Positions 38,019 through 51,976 of a DNA stretch of 64,000 nucleotides are shown in pieces (the first letter of the stretch is position 1; the number at the start of each line of letters is the position of its first letter). The stretch covers positions 1,140,633 to 1,204,632 of the forward strand of contig JADWOT020000010.1 in assembly GCA_036345935.2 (NCBI GenBank), in the 5' to 3' direction. Below the pieces are notes generated by a model. It saw only the letters and a program-made list of their open reading frames with translations. It was not told the origin of the DNA and made no database searches. Made by a program: the position numbers and the translations under genes. This stretch comes from Taenia hydatigena (taxonomy: Eukaryota > Platyhelminthes > Cestoda > Cyclophyllidea > Taeniidae).

Positions 38019-41000
38019 CCGAATGACGCTATTGGATGCAGCTTAAGCTTAGTTGTCTTAAAAGGATTCACTTGGTCCCAAACCTATTAGAGAGTCACTG
38101 GCTGCATTCGTCACAAAGCATTTAAAGAAGGTGGAGTAACCAAGCACACGGCTTCAAAGTTGCGCAACTGAAAAGTCTTTTTGGTCAAATTCTAGTTGAG
38201 TTAGATAAAACAATGCGAATCCGCCTTTCATCCGTCTTAGAAACAGGGTTTGGTAGATAAAACCTTGTTTTCCAGCAATCACTAACAGATAAATTGGTGT
38301 CTCCACCACACGGCTACATGCCACTATCGACCCCATCCTCAAATTATAATGTGGCCCTATCCGGAGGCATAGATGTGGAACAGCTTACTGCAAACCACCA
38401 GCAGATAATGAAACCCATAATGCTTGCAAGTTCTTAGTGATTTCTTCCTCCACCACTACCACTTCCACAAGTAATGACCATGCTTAACACATTCATTTGC
38501 TATCCTCCATATAATGAAATAAAATAGAATAAAAAAATAAAAGTGAAAATAAAATAAACATGGAAAATTAATGGATCCCTGTTGTCTCCTATGCCTTTAG
38601 AAGGTTATATATTCTCAAACAGGAGTTGAGACAATTATGCATCCATCTGTTCAGCCGTTGCAGAACTCCACAGCAATCGCACAGATCCACCCTTTTTCAA
38701 CAGTGCATTAAATACACTAGTGCACTTCTGATGGCTACCCAATCTGAAAACATTTCCTCGCATTTATGTCTCCAGGTGCGGTGACTATGGCCCGAAATGG
38801 CAGAAACTTACGACAGCTACCGGTGGCTACGTCGATCGCCTTTGAGAGGCATGAGATGTAGCGCCTTAGAGATGCAGCCCTTGCATTCCCACAATTATCA
38901 CCGTTTCTGGGAGCCTTTCCTCTAAGTTGCGCTGTACATAGCTTGGCGTTAATGATGGCGCCGTTCAACTGGCAGCACCTCATGCTGCAACAACAGCAGT
39001 CCTCTGGCAACGGAAATGAAAGTCCCCAATTCCATTCGAGTGGGGTTAAAGTGCTTGCATTATCAGACACTACGTCTAACGGTAGGGATTTTAGGTCGTC
39101 TGATGTTCCTTACTTCTGATTTTACAATAAGTCGCGCTTAGCTCTTCCCAATTCAACTTAGTGATTTCATGCTCTGTTTCCTTTTGTATTAGCTCTTATC
39201 TCCTCCGTAGACCCCTTAGACTTGAGCGAATGACAAGGAATTTCAAAAGCTTCAACTTGTTAATCCATCATTTCCTGCTAGATTTTGGTGCAATGGACTC
39301 ACTTAATCTTGCTCGCCGTTTGGACAATTGATTGTGTGGGGCGGCTTTGGACAAAGTAACAAACTAGAGGAAATGTTCTCATGTATTGGATTAAATATTC
39401 TTAAAATATATGCGTTCTCTACTGATCGCAGGTTATGTTAGCTATGACGAATCCGTGGGTGCATGGAACGCGATGCGTGCCAGGAATGGCCATGTTGTGG
39501 GAAGGTAAACATTAAGGACTAAGCTGCAGTTAGAGGCAGAACTTTTATAAACTACTGCTCTTTACGAATATAGTAACACCTGCTAGTGTGTCTTTCTACA
39601 TGTATTTATTTCCTAGCAATTGATCAAAACCAATGTGTCTCACACTTTGCGCTGTCCAGCAGATCGTTGATTTATTATCATCCTTTGTGAAATCTGCAAA
39701 AGCATGCTTAAGGAGAGGCGATTGTCCATGGTCAGTACAGACGAAAATGTGACTGGTGAGAATTGAGAGATTTGCACCAAGACATCCAAATGCTTAGCCC
39801 TAACAGCATTTGGTTCTGGTATGTAGGCAAGACTGGAAAAAAGGACGGTGTCACATAGAATTGTTTCAGGATTATGAGGTTAGGTGCTTTTCATGCATCA
39901 AGGGTGAACGTAGAGCGCTACTAAAGGTGGTCTGAGCACTACTGTGACACCTCTCTAAGTGAGTCTCATATCATGCCCAGCCTTTAGGACACCATCCACC
40001 AGCAATATGCATTCCCCTTCACAGCCTCCTACTAATCTTAATTTAGTAGGGCTCGATTTACGACTCAGAGGATTCATTCGTGAATTCATCAAATTTGCCA
40101 ACCTCTTTTATAAATTGCACATGGCACATACCATATGTAGCATAGGGTATACATAATATATGCAGTATTCCAAGCTGGAAGCGGATTCTTTCAATTTGAC
40201 CATGCTCCACTCGCCACTGTCAACACATTAACCGATGGGCATGGCTTGACAGGCACCTTTCTTGAGCTGCTCTTCTTATAATGTTCACCTACTTTTATTC
40301 AAAATGCTTCTAAAGCCATCCATTCTCCAAAAAACCAGACAAACTCCTATTCGTGTCTTCCCTTCACTATTGCATGTAGCTTTCAATGAGGAGCTGTGGG
40401 CATTTGTATTTTGTCAGATTTTGCCGGAAGCGCGATGCTGGGTTCGGAATGGCCAATATGTAAAACTTCGCTAGATAAATTTAGCAAGGGTAGTGTAATG
40501 GGTAACTACCGTTTTGGTTGCATTACGCATCTGTGAAGAATGTCGAGGTTTATGGTTGTGCCGGTAGGTACCGAAGTAACATTCTCTAGAAAGCATGGAG
40601 AACGGACTCGATAGCTACGAATACAAAAACATTGCACGGATGCTTCACAATTCTGCAAGGCTGCTGTAATTGCCACCATGGAACCGCTTACAATCTATCA
40701 TCTGCTGATCATCGTAACCGGCATAAAATTGTGGGAATTATGATTCAAGTGTGACCAAGTGCACCGCCAACTGCCTATAGAGCTTTCATGGCTTCCACTG
40801 CTCCTCATCGACTGCTTTGTTGGCAATATAACAACTATCTTGCATTAAATTATATAGGTTGAGTTTTATTGGCAAATTTTCTAGTCTGCAGAAGATCTCT
40901 TACGGAGGAATCGACAGGGTCGGAGTCGCCGGACCACACCTCTCGGTGGCCAAAAGCACATCACCTAATTGCTCATGAATCCAACAGCTTTAAATCTTGC

Positions 41001-43449
41001 ATCCATTTCCCCTTTGGCCTTGCTAAGAGTGCTTTGGGGAAGCTGCGCCTATGCCTGCTGGTGCGATAGCTGCAAATCTCTGCATTTCGCTATCATATGG
41101 AAATGGGACTTGTCTTTTCCTGAATAAATGGTTTATTGGGCACATTTTTCTTCAGTCAGTAGTACAGAGATTTAGCACGATGTCTTAAAAAATTGTACTA
41201 ATTGCAAAGCATTGATCGGGCTAGAGCCGCTGTTGAGGATCTTGTCTAAGTGCCAGAGCCTACTGCCCTCACCACAAGGCAGACAAAGGCAGCACCCTAA
41301 GGGAAGGAATGCCTTTCATTCATCAAGTGTCACAGCAAAGTGCAGTATAGATTCTTGAATTTTCCTCCAATTCACATTTTGTAACTATAGCTATCGTAGA
41401 CGTGCCATGTTCGCCAAATACTTTGCACAGTTTTCATAGGAGAGCCATCAATGAGACCGGGTTTCTCCGCACACCGCATAAAGACTTACCAATGCGAGAC
41501 GCACACAAATTTGTGAGGGCATATTCTATTCCTAGAAATAGTTCTAGTAGCATTTTAGCATTGGTTAAACCTATGATCATTGGCTCACAAATATTGGCTT
41601 TGAAGTGCCCTGAGAATTCCTTCAGTGACGATCTGTCCACTGTGTACTTGATGCACACAAAATTTTCTTGGTTGACTATCGTGACTGTACCACCCGTTGA
41701 GCAGAATCGACAAATTTAAAATGAGATGAGGCCAGAATGTAGGTAGGTATAGTAGAGTCAAGTGTGCAAGATCTTTGCCAACATTAGCAATTGTTGAGTA
41801 TCAAGCCGATGATCCTGACGTCCCTCGTCCCATTCATTTCTCTAATTTGCGTCAAGCGCTACTAAAAACGGATTATTAAGAAGACAAAGAAAGTCGGGCT
41901 TTGCCATTTTAAAGAGAAAATCATGTTCTACAGATTCATGAATAGCATTACTCTGCAGCGATACCTGTTTTGTTTAGTCATTCTTCTCTGCCTTTTACTC
42001 ATCGGATGCGAACTTTTTTGGTGCATTCAGCGCAGGCTTAAATCAAATGCTTATATATTTTTATGTACTTGTGTACATATATATGCGTGTATTCGTGAAT
42101 GCATACCTATTGCCATCATTATTATAAGTTTACATTTGCACACGTATGTATTTTAAGCAGATATGTGTTATTAATTTATGCGATTAGCAAACAAGGAAAA
42201 AAATGGTGAAATCGCATGCTTTGTCTACTACAAGACAAAATTACACTTGCGGGTGAATTTATTTGTAAGAGGTGTCTGATTTCTCCAGACTAGATGGAAA
42301 AGCAGCCTGATTTTGGGATTAATAAAAATTGTCCAGTGGGTTTGCATTCAAATTGTCAGCCTGGAGTCAATCCTTTTGTGGCTTTAGTAAGAAGGGCAAG
42401 AATCCTTCCCTGCGTGACGAATGCATCAAAGTCTACGAACCTGGAGTTGACATGTGAGCGGATCCATCGGTTGACCACCTTAGAGGAGTCAGAACCGATG
42501 CGCACGTTTGGAAGCATGCTCGTTGAAAGACTTAATTGATGGTGCCTTTTCAAAGCAATTAAGAGCCATCTCCTCGATCGACTGCTCGATAGGTACTTCA
42601 AGTCGAGGTGGTATCAGTCATGACTGCAGATATTGAGGGCATGGAGCACAGTTGAATAGCCAGCGATGCAATCCAAGCTTCGTGCCCAAAAATCATGCAG
42701 AGGAATAGTGTATTTGCAGGAGCATTGTTTTCCCGATTGGTCTCGAATTTGAGAGGCTGCCATTTGTTGCTCTATACTTTGCATGACGTTCCATTGGTAA
42801 CATTGTTGCACTTTTACTCCCAAAACCTGCTTGGAATGTGTCGAACTATTCGGTAACCAACTAACATGCAAACTCTACTAGTAACAGTCAGTAGAAATAG
42901 GTTATTGACACTATCGAATAGATTTGGTCATCCGTCATTTAGGATCTGTTTGGCTTCTTGCACATTACGGCTGGAAGCAATTTGATGCTCTAATTCCGCC
43001 CATTGGTCTTTAACTATGCAAGAGCAGCCACGTTTGTGAAAGCGCTATGCGTCGCAAATGGATTAGTTCAAGCTTAACACACCGATTTTACTTGTAGTAG
43101 AAATTGCAGTAAGGTGCCCTTTTAGCGAAGTGCTGAACAAAATCAGGCTGTGTATCCCTGCTAAAATCCTAAAAATGCGATCATTCTTAATCAGCTTTGA
43201 CTTTTTGACTGCTAACTACAACTCAGTGGGAAGCAGACTTATCAAAAGCCGTTACTCAATGAAGCATTAATCAGGCAGATAACAAGGTCTCACGCAACAG
43301 TATCCTTAACAGGCGAAGGCGCAGTATCACCAAATCAGTAAATGACTCAGCATTTTGATGTCTTTATTCATGTGCTGCTTCTCATTGATCCAAACTAATG
43401 CATAAACCATAATTTAATGATCATGTTGGGTGGAGTGGTATGAGATTTA
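38019..43449. other. No gene recognised
   Basis: The sequence is AT-rich with an A-rich simple stretch at 38510-38568. ORFs such as 38735-39070 (-) and 41402-41719 (+) have no family resemblance or splice context. Confidence 0.3.
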
Positions 43450-43496
43450 GAACGTGTGTAATGAACAGGGAACGTGTCACATTACAACACGTTCCC
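43450..43496. repeat. Perfect 10-bp hairpin with an alternative upstream pairing arm
   Basis: GGGAACGTGT (43468-43477) and ACACGTTCCC (43487-43496) are exact reverse complements around a 9-base loop. A second left arm, AACGTGTGTAATG (43451-43463), can pair with CATTACAACACGTT (43479-43492) with one bulge, using the loop and right arm of the first hairpin. The two folds exclude each other. There is no gene context. Confidence 0.8.
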
Positions 43497-46400
43497 GGCA
43501 TTCCTCTTTTGGTTTTTACTAAAGTTTGTCACAGTAAAGCCAAATATTGGTTAACTTTAAGGCGGAATAAATTATCTGCCGCTTGTACCTAACATAAACC
43601 GTTTCAAGTACTTTTACATTTTGTGGATAAAACTCGCCAAAAATACTTTACAGCAGCCACCCTTTTCAGACACTACAAATGGATGTCCTGATTAGATTAG
43701 GGCGCGCTTTCACTTCAACACCAGATTTGACATTAGAAGCGTCTAATAAGGCATGCACGACCTGCTTATTTTGACAATACCAACCAGGACAAAAGCAGTA
43801 ACAGCCGATAAAGCTCATCTTATATTTCACTTCTACCTTTTGCAAAGCACAGAGTCCGACTCATTTCCCTGTGAGACAAGTTACCGCAGACCATTAGAGA
43901 GAACTGGAACAGACAAACAAGCGTTTGTAATCTTAGCTTTAATAAATGCTTTAATGCTCGACCACTAGTCGGACATTATTACTGTATCCTAGCCTCTAAC
44001 CATTCAACCCGCTGATGAGACACGATGCAAAGCAATGCAATGCGAACTAAGGCACGTTTATGTTTTGAGGTCAGACTTGTCCCCTCTCAGAGCTTATATA
44101 TTTTTGTTCCAGAATGCTCGTTCCGAAACGAGGCATCGTTTTAAATGGAGGAGATATAGGGTAAGCGTTAAACTCACCGAAATCCTCCAAATATAGCAGA
44201 CTTAATAGCGCCAGACAAAATTTATTCAAACAATCCATGCCACATGTCTACAAAGTGGAAAAGACTAAGCTGAAACTATAAACAGCCATTGTGGGATGCG
44301 TTTGGTGGACAAAAGAATACCTACAGATATGGTCTGAACGTATGTGTTCTTCTAGTCCATCCATAGTGGGGTAATCAGCAATGCTTTCTGTACCGTAAAG
44401 GCGTACTTCCGATTCCCTCATTCTTTGGGCTGAAGCACGGTGCAATAAGGGTTGGGTGTTTGCATGGGAGGCCAAAGCTTTGACAAAAAGGCAGAACAAA
44501 TCAAATTTAGTAGAAAATAGACATACCAACTCACAAATATGCGTTTTGATGAAGCGACCGAGAAGCAGATTAAAGGATTGAATCTGTGCGCCGCACATGA
44601 GACACACAGTCAATATTATGGCAGACCATGACAATAAAAGAAACTCGACTTCCACCTTCACAGCTGATGACTATTGTACAAAAATCTAGTACAAGCTTCA
44701 AAGACCAAAGCCTAGTCAGTAGCAGGTAGGATTCAACCTCTAATAAGAGCAAGACTGTGGCAAAAGCCTTGAGGCTTGACCTCTTAAAAGCCAAGTGTCA
44801 GGTGGAATTTGCTTTAGAGCAAGCACTATTCCACCGCTGGTGCCCCTAAATCTGGAAATCGCACGAGGGCCAGCCATTTGGATTTCTTCTGCTACTACTA
44901 AAATAAACCTCTAACAGTCAGCGATTCCTAAACCAGATGCGCCGAATTCGCTCAGTGATGCTAACCGATCGGAGGCTTGCATCGAATGGGACGGACATCC
45001 ATTTGCTCACTTACGTGACCAATGAGAATTCGGCTCTGTGATTTGCGTACCAAACGCACGCTTGATTGGCATAATTATGAAGATACACGTCAGATGATCG
45101 AGCTGAGAGCTATAAATAGGATACAAACTTTGTTAAAAGTTTTGTAATTGCTAACATTATCTTCCCTTTTTATTAGGTGGCAGAAGGAAGTCATATCTAG
45201 GCAAAGTGGGGCATCAATTACAGTAAAAATCGTTAACAATAATTGCGTAAGATATATTTATTAATGTAAAATACTGGCAGCGATTATATATGTTTCTCTA
45301 CTAGGCAACTTTCTCGCCTTCTCTGTGAATCCTAAGCCTACAGACAGTAATTTTTGAAGCATTAGTAAAGTTGATAGATTTTTGTTCTCCAAAAAGGCTT
45401 TCGGTAGCACTTAATAACAGAAACACACGCAGACCACTTCCATCATAGTCGCAAGGAACATGCTTGATAGGCATTTTATTAATGCTCAGTTGTGCATTCA
45501 CTGTAGCTTTTAAAAGTTGAAAAATTAATAGCTCGAGAGCATTTTCTACTTCAATGCTCGTTGCTAATGAATTAGCACGTAAACGGAAGACGAAAACGAC
45601 TGACCCAAACCAGAACATAATTAATTAAGCGTAGCACCAATTATATTAATTATAAAGATCGTGTGTTCTAACATCTTAATGGAGTCTTAATGTCCTACTC
45701 CTTTACATGGATCCCATGCTATCATTGGTTCTGCTCTAGCCAACCACTTACTAATCTACGAGAATGACTACCTGCTGATCAAACGTAAATAATTAATTCC
45801 TGTTAGGGCATTTGCCATCTACGTCTGAAGTGCAGATGTCATCCATCCACCAACGACTGGTTACTGATACAAGTAGAAGATAAGTTCTATCGCCATAAGA
45901 ATTAATAGTCTGAAAGTTATCCTTAATTTAGACAGGGAAACGGCCAAAATGCCACCAGATTACTTAAGCGATTTAAGTAGAGGAATAGTCTTTCTCGGTT
46001 TTGTATGCGTAAAACATCGAATGGTAGTCTAGTTGATAACTCTTATACATACTTAATGGATCATAGTCTTAAAGAATTACTCTTACTTCTAGTAATTTAG
46101 TTCTTTCAAAAATGTCTGGATTCTCTCTTTACTGATCTACATGCTTAAAGCATCCGAGGTTTCTGCTGTCGTCTAGAGTTCCATACACCAGTGATTTGCA
46201 TCCTGAAGTAGTTACCAACCGAATCGTGAGCAAGTAAGGACTCAAGTTGTATAGGTAGATAAATCAGCGTTGAATTGAAGGCGTGACATACAAAATGAGA
46301 CCGAAGAGCTGGTAAGCAATGGCTGCTGCTGAGTCCGGAACTACGCTTTGGGTTAATACTGTAGAATGAACTATTTTTTGCTGATTCTGTGACTAAGGCG

Positions 46401-49400
46401 TTAAGAAGCCTTAGCAGTTCTAACCTATATTAAGCGCTTGGCTTTAAGTTTCGCGTCACCATTATCATACTGAAATTAGAGCATGAGCAAACCAGAGGAA
46501 TACAAGTAAGTGCTTGGTTTCCATTTTTGGAAAGTATGCTAAATAACAGAGCGCGTTGCAGACACCTCTAATCAATGAGATGGACACTAGCGCATAACAA
46601 AAAAATAGGAGTTTGATTAATATGCGCACCATAAATCTATCCTACTCGGAAGCTAGCGACATTTACTCAGCACGAAAAATTTGGAAAAACGCCATTAGCA
46701 AGGGCCATACATATTGTCAGTCCATGAGTTCATTGTCTTCGGCGCACTTAACCGAATTAATTGCCTGCATTATTACTGCTTTTGAGAGTGAATTGATTAT
46801 GTATGGCACTAGAAAAGCACCAAATGCTTATGCTGCTCAAATCTTTAGCTTTGATTTTTCAAAAAGACGCTAAAGCTTTGGTAGATGCGCGTAACAGGCT
46901 TGTGTATTCAAATCAATCTTAATTATTTTGGCATGCACGTGCAACATTGCGGCTTTGGACGTTACTCGAATTATCTAATATTACACAAAAGTGCAAAAAT
47001 ACTCTGGTACCAGATACTAAAACACAAAATGCATCGAGCGGCTCCAAAACCTCTACACACTGCGACCATTCCGAGAAATGTAAGCCTTGGAATCTTTCTC
47101 ATGGATTGTTAAAAGTACTAACTTTAATCATAGCAGTAGGGTGTTATAAAGTTTCGGCGTATATTTCCTGTCAAACAATCGGCATAAAACTTAAAACCAT
47201 ATAGCCTTGCCCACTAAAAGCGGAGCCTTTAGTATTGTAGATACTTCTCAGTTGACAAGCAATAGTTGGCTAGTGCAGAAACGCAAAAGCAGATGACTTT
47301 TGATGTCACAGGGCCTCCCACAGGGAATATTTTCTAAAGACTGCCGCACACTATGTCATGCGGCATGGCACAGCAAATGTCACCGAGTGGTTTGCAAGCA
47401 TGTAAACAGAAAAATCAATCACTCAACAAAAGGCTGCGCTTTTCCTTGATGCTATCGTTTTATTCACTCAGATTGCTGTCGTCTACATCCAGCTTCGTTT
47501 TCCCCTCCTCAGCAGCCTCCTTCTTAGGCCCTACTTTCCTAACCTCTTATTCGGCCTTTACAGTGATGCTATTATACCAAAGCTGATCTTGCTTTCTTCC
47601 TTTCCATGCATCAATCCACCATTGACTCAATTGGAAAGCAGGTCAAATCGACAAATCAAGATGGAACTGTAAGCGCTCTAGCACATAGGAATGTCAGCTC
47701 AAGCATAAGTTATTATCTTTCTAACTAGGCTCCGTTTGGTTTTATTTAGCCGCTTACCTAAGCGTATTCAAATGAGCAAATGCTCAGATAGTAAATAAAG
47801 ACAGAAAGGCAGGCCGATGTTGCATTTCAGCACCTGTTTTCCTTAACTAAACTCGCACACCAATTGCTAATGACCTTCCCTGTTATTTTCTTCCCTTCGT
47901 CTCTCTATTTTCACACCAAAAACCTCTGTTTCTCATCCACAGCACGGATCTACTCTCTGCGGTTGAACGCTTACATTGCTTTTGCTCCAGCATAGAGAAT
48001 TCATCAGCGCCACTATTTTCAATTATGAAAGGTACACTCACTAGGAACTGTACAGCTAGATTTATGGTATTAAATGCAGTAGAGCCGTCAGAACTGCCTG
48101 AAGTGAACCAGAGTTTTACCCTCACGTATTTTTAGACCCGGATTAGCTGTATCCGCGTTTTTATTAATACGCCCTCCTCATATAAACCTCATCACCCGGA
48201 GACCGGAAAGGAAGCGGCAACCACTGAAATTACTATTTTAACTAGCGTACAGTAGTTCAACACACGTTTGCGCAAACTCCAAAAAACGCTGCAGAGAATT
48301 TGAAGAAGTTGGTAATTTATGCACAGTTCTGCTATAATGCTGAACGAAAAGTAATATTCAATAAAATGTCTAAAGGTTTGTGCTTAGAAGTCTTAAATAA
48401 TTTGTTTTTGAGGGTAATATCCTCAAGTAAAAGTAACTCGTCAGCTACTAACTTTGGTGGCGAACTTAATTATACATCAGCAGCTTCAAGAGTATAAATC
48501 AATCAAACGAGCGCCTATAAGTTCTAACCATTCACCTCAAAAAAGTAAAAAAAACTTGTAGAAAGCTAAATTGATTCCATTTTATTTAGTGTCTATGCAA
48601 TCAGGGCTTTTAATTTTTCCTTTGTTTTTGGAATGTATGGGCCTTGCCTTGACTAATCTAAAGCAATTCAAGGCGTGGTACAAAATAAGACCGATGCGAT
48701 CCGCATTCAAAAATCCTCTCAGATAGCGCGAAGGTCTGTGCCTAAAATGGTAAAATAAGCAAATGTCATTATTGTATTCGCTAAGAATTGGACCAATTAA
48801 TGTTTTCTGAAAAATTTCTACTTCCATGCAGAACAATGACTTCATTATAGGGGTCTTTTAACAATCGAAGAAGCCATCTGCAGGTCGGAAAAGCACAGGT
48901 GCATTAGTTTGCTTAGATGACACGTTAGCGAAACGGAGGTATGAAATTATACGCGACTTTTATCCCTAGCACGAACTGTGTGCACTTCCTTGAGTGTCCA
49001 TCGTCAGTTGCTGTGTTTTGGGATGTTACCATTTCGTTCCACTGAAAGGATTAGGCAGGGCGGCACTTGTGCAATCTCCTTAGCGAATAAAGCCTTCTCT
49101 TACATGGTCATAAATTCTTGCTAATTCTAAACGCCTCTGCATTCAGTTATGCATGGAGCTGAACTAACGGAGAACATAGGAAACTGCTGGCTAACTATTC
49201 GGTAGAATGGCTACACGTTGGAACTGGTTTCTTGCACAGTCATTTCCTCCCTCTGCTGTAATGAAAGAATTGAAATCAAGTTTAACATGAACAGCCAGGA
49301 TTGTCCATGGAATTTCTGTAAAGAAGAGATCTATTAAAAGGCTGTTAGGAGAGAAAAAGGCGTAGGAATCAAAGACTCCATTTATGAATGTTTGAGTCAA

Positions 49401-51925
49401 GGTCACAGGACCCCATGCAATGACACACGGTAGTGAGGAAAATGACCATATTATCTATGGATAAAGTATCACAAATGTGTGTAAGATGAATGCATTGATA
49501 TGGTGGTACAAATGGCGTGGTGATTTGGAATACTAAGGCATAGAGTTACGAGGTGTCATAGGATCAGAAGGTCAAAGTAAGAACGGTAGGGATTGAAGTA
49601 ACTGGGTTGACTTGTTTTTATAGATGAATGGATAGATAAGTGCGGAGCACTAGGACTCCTTAGAAGTGATTACTAATAATGTTGATAAATGAGAAGGTGT
49701 AATCGTCAATGAATGCAGACAAATTTGTTTAAAAAATCAAGTGAAAGCTTTAAAGAAATATTGTAGAGCTATATTTTAACAGACGATGGACAATTCATTT
49801 AGTCCTTGTTGAGCGCACGTGTGATAGGCTGTTTGCAAATCTGGCTGGGGATAGGAAGTGGCAGTGACTAATGATTTGTGGAACCAAGATCCATTGTCGT
49901 TATTTGGTGGAATGATTGGAGCCAATTTACATGGATGGATAAAAAATAAATACGTGACCGGCATAACTTGATGACAGGTATTTGAAGTATCTGTGATCTT
50001 CCATCCGTGGTGGCAAGGGAGCGCATTCAAGCTGCCGATAATCAGGTCTCTACTCTCGTTCCCTCAACAAATCCTATAGGCAGCTGCCAAAGAGTGCGTA
50101 GAACTAAAGGTCTTCTTGAACTCTAAGAAAAAACATACCAACATAAGCCAGCAAAAAAAAATTATCCACTCATTTGGACCATCGTGGTGAAGAATCAAGA
50201 AGCCATAGTGTACCAGATATGTATTTCAGGCGCGCTAAGTGCGGAAATTGGCACGCGCCAAAGAAAAAAGCTGCCAATAGAATTCAAACTTTGACTGTCC
50301 TCCGGGTAAGTGGAATCGTTGCTCTGTTACATTTAACTACAGCACACTTAATGGCTGCAACAATCGTCGCAATATCGGATCTCAAATTGTGTGATAATAT
50401 ATATACAGCAGCTCGTCACAGGAGCAAATTAGTACTGCCTTGTACACAGTTAGAGAACCACACGCTTCCCTTCTAAATTACATTATAAAGAGTGCGAGAG
50501 TGCTAGACATGGGTAATCAAGACACTGTGAGAGGCAAACTAACTTCATGCCTTGATGAGCTGCTTAAGGGATTGTACATAATCCCAAGCATCATCTCGCA
50601 GACGATGTTCACTAGTGCGAAATAACCAGAACGATCATCGTAAACTTTGCGCCATGACTACAAATTCTAAATGACGACAGCATTTTTGAACGAAGACAGA
50701 TGCTTTACAGTTGAACTGGGCCGTGTGTGGCACGTGACGTGATAGATGGCTGTATCTGAGACACGTCAAGTCAGCACTACGGATATATATGCCAAACTTG
50801 ACCTTACGCTGACCCAACTTGAGTACATGTGGCTGTCATGTCTGATGCAATCGCATTGCTTAATAACCTCCGCATCCGTGTCTCTTCCCATTCCCACTGT
50901 GTTGGCGCATATTAATGCAATTCCAAAGATCCATTGGCCTTGTGCAACTTGACCGAGGTGCCCCATGACTACCATCAAGGGCACTATTTACACGCATTTT
51001 TGCTGGGCATCAAGTGTAGCAATGATGGCAAGGCAAATGCCTCAGTGAGATGCCGACGGCTAGTTGTGGCTCGCGTGCGTTAGGGGCATACGTCTATCGA
51101 GTGGTGGATTTGTCTTGTCTATAGCCTTGCAGTCCATTCTAATGCTTTTCCAATCATAGCATTTCATAACAATGGAGGTCAGTAAGGCAAGGATGATGAC
51201 AATTTGAGCTTTGCAGGTAGCAGAACCCCTTGTCAATCCAATTGCATGAAAGTCACTCTCATGGCACGTTTCGCATACCATCTGACCTACCAATGCCTTT
51301 GCAATTGAAGTGCTGCACGTATTTAGTGGTAGAGCTTACGGTCACAATTACGTTTTGCATGCGGATTTGCGCATTTGTGCTGAAGTAGAATGCAGCCTTG
51401 TAGCTCCATACATATGTGGTAAATATGTGAATGCTTCAAGAATTAAGTGACAAGCCTAAAGTTATCTTTTTCACTAGAGCTTAATAAAATGGCATGCCTT
51501 AGATTGTTGAAATTTGAAGATTGCATGCGCTTCTTCATATGCACTCGGAATGCAGCACAAAATGCAATTATTTATCATCATGGCACCATCCATTATATTC
51601 GCTACTAATTTATGGCAATGCTTTATCCTGTGTTTGGGAAAGGCATCTGATGCAACTAGATATTTTTCCTTGACCTAACCGCACTCAAGTTCCAAACGTA
51701 GAGTAAAGTGTTTCTTGTGTTCCTCCGTTAAGCAACTCTAGCACCACCTTTCGCTTAATGTAGGCCAAACAGGAATCATGGCCCAGATCTCTCTGTTCAA
51801 GGTGCACTGCTTTCATGTGAAGCAGTCAGGTTTGATTAATTAGCTAAATGACGGGCTCCTATTGTTCGCTAAACACAAGAGCTCATACCTCATGACTTGC
51901 ACATTGCACTGAAACACAAGGCGTG
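43497..51925. other. No gene recognised
   Basis: This is the longest featureless stretch. The minus-strand ORF at 44248-44661 (137 codons) is among the longest in the window, with hydrophobic N-terminal segments and a polar second half, but I cannot place it. The minus-strand ORFs at 45301-45618 and 47883-48125 and the plus-strand ORF at 46613-46873 look mildly protein-like in composition and are likewise unplaced. Confidence 0.3.
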
Positions 51926-51976
51926 GGAAATTGAGAGGAAGGTAGAGAGGGAAGGAAGGGGAGAGGTGAGAGACTG
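51926..51976. repeat. Purine (GA/GGA) rich simple tract
   Basis: About 50 bases on the plus strand are almost wholly purine, with GAAGG and GAGAGG motifs. It is low-complexity sequence. Confidence 0.7.

Noticed and set aside
44010..44040. CTGATGAG...ATGCAAA as a hammerhead ribozyme core
   Set aside because: The CTGATGA box is present, but no proper stem II followed by GAAA and no flanking stems could be drawn.
44248..44661. 137-codon minus-strand ORF as a gene
   Set aside because: No recognisable motif, no splice or promoter context, and no repeat copy to compare.
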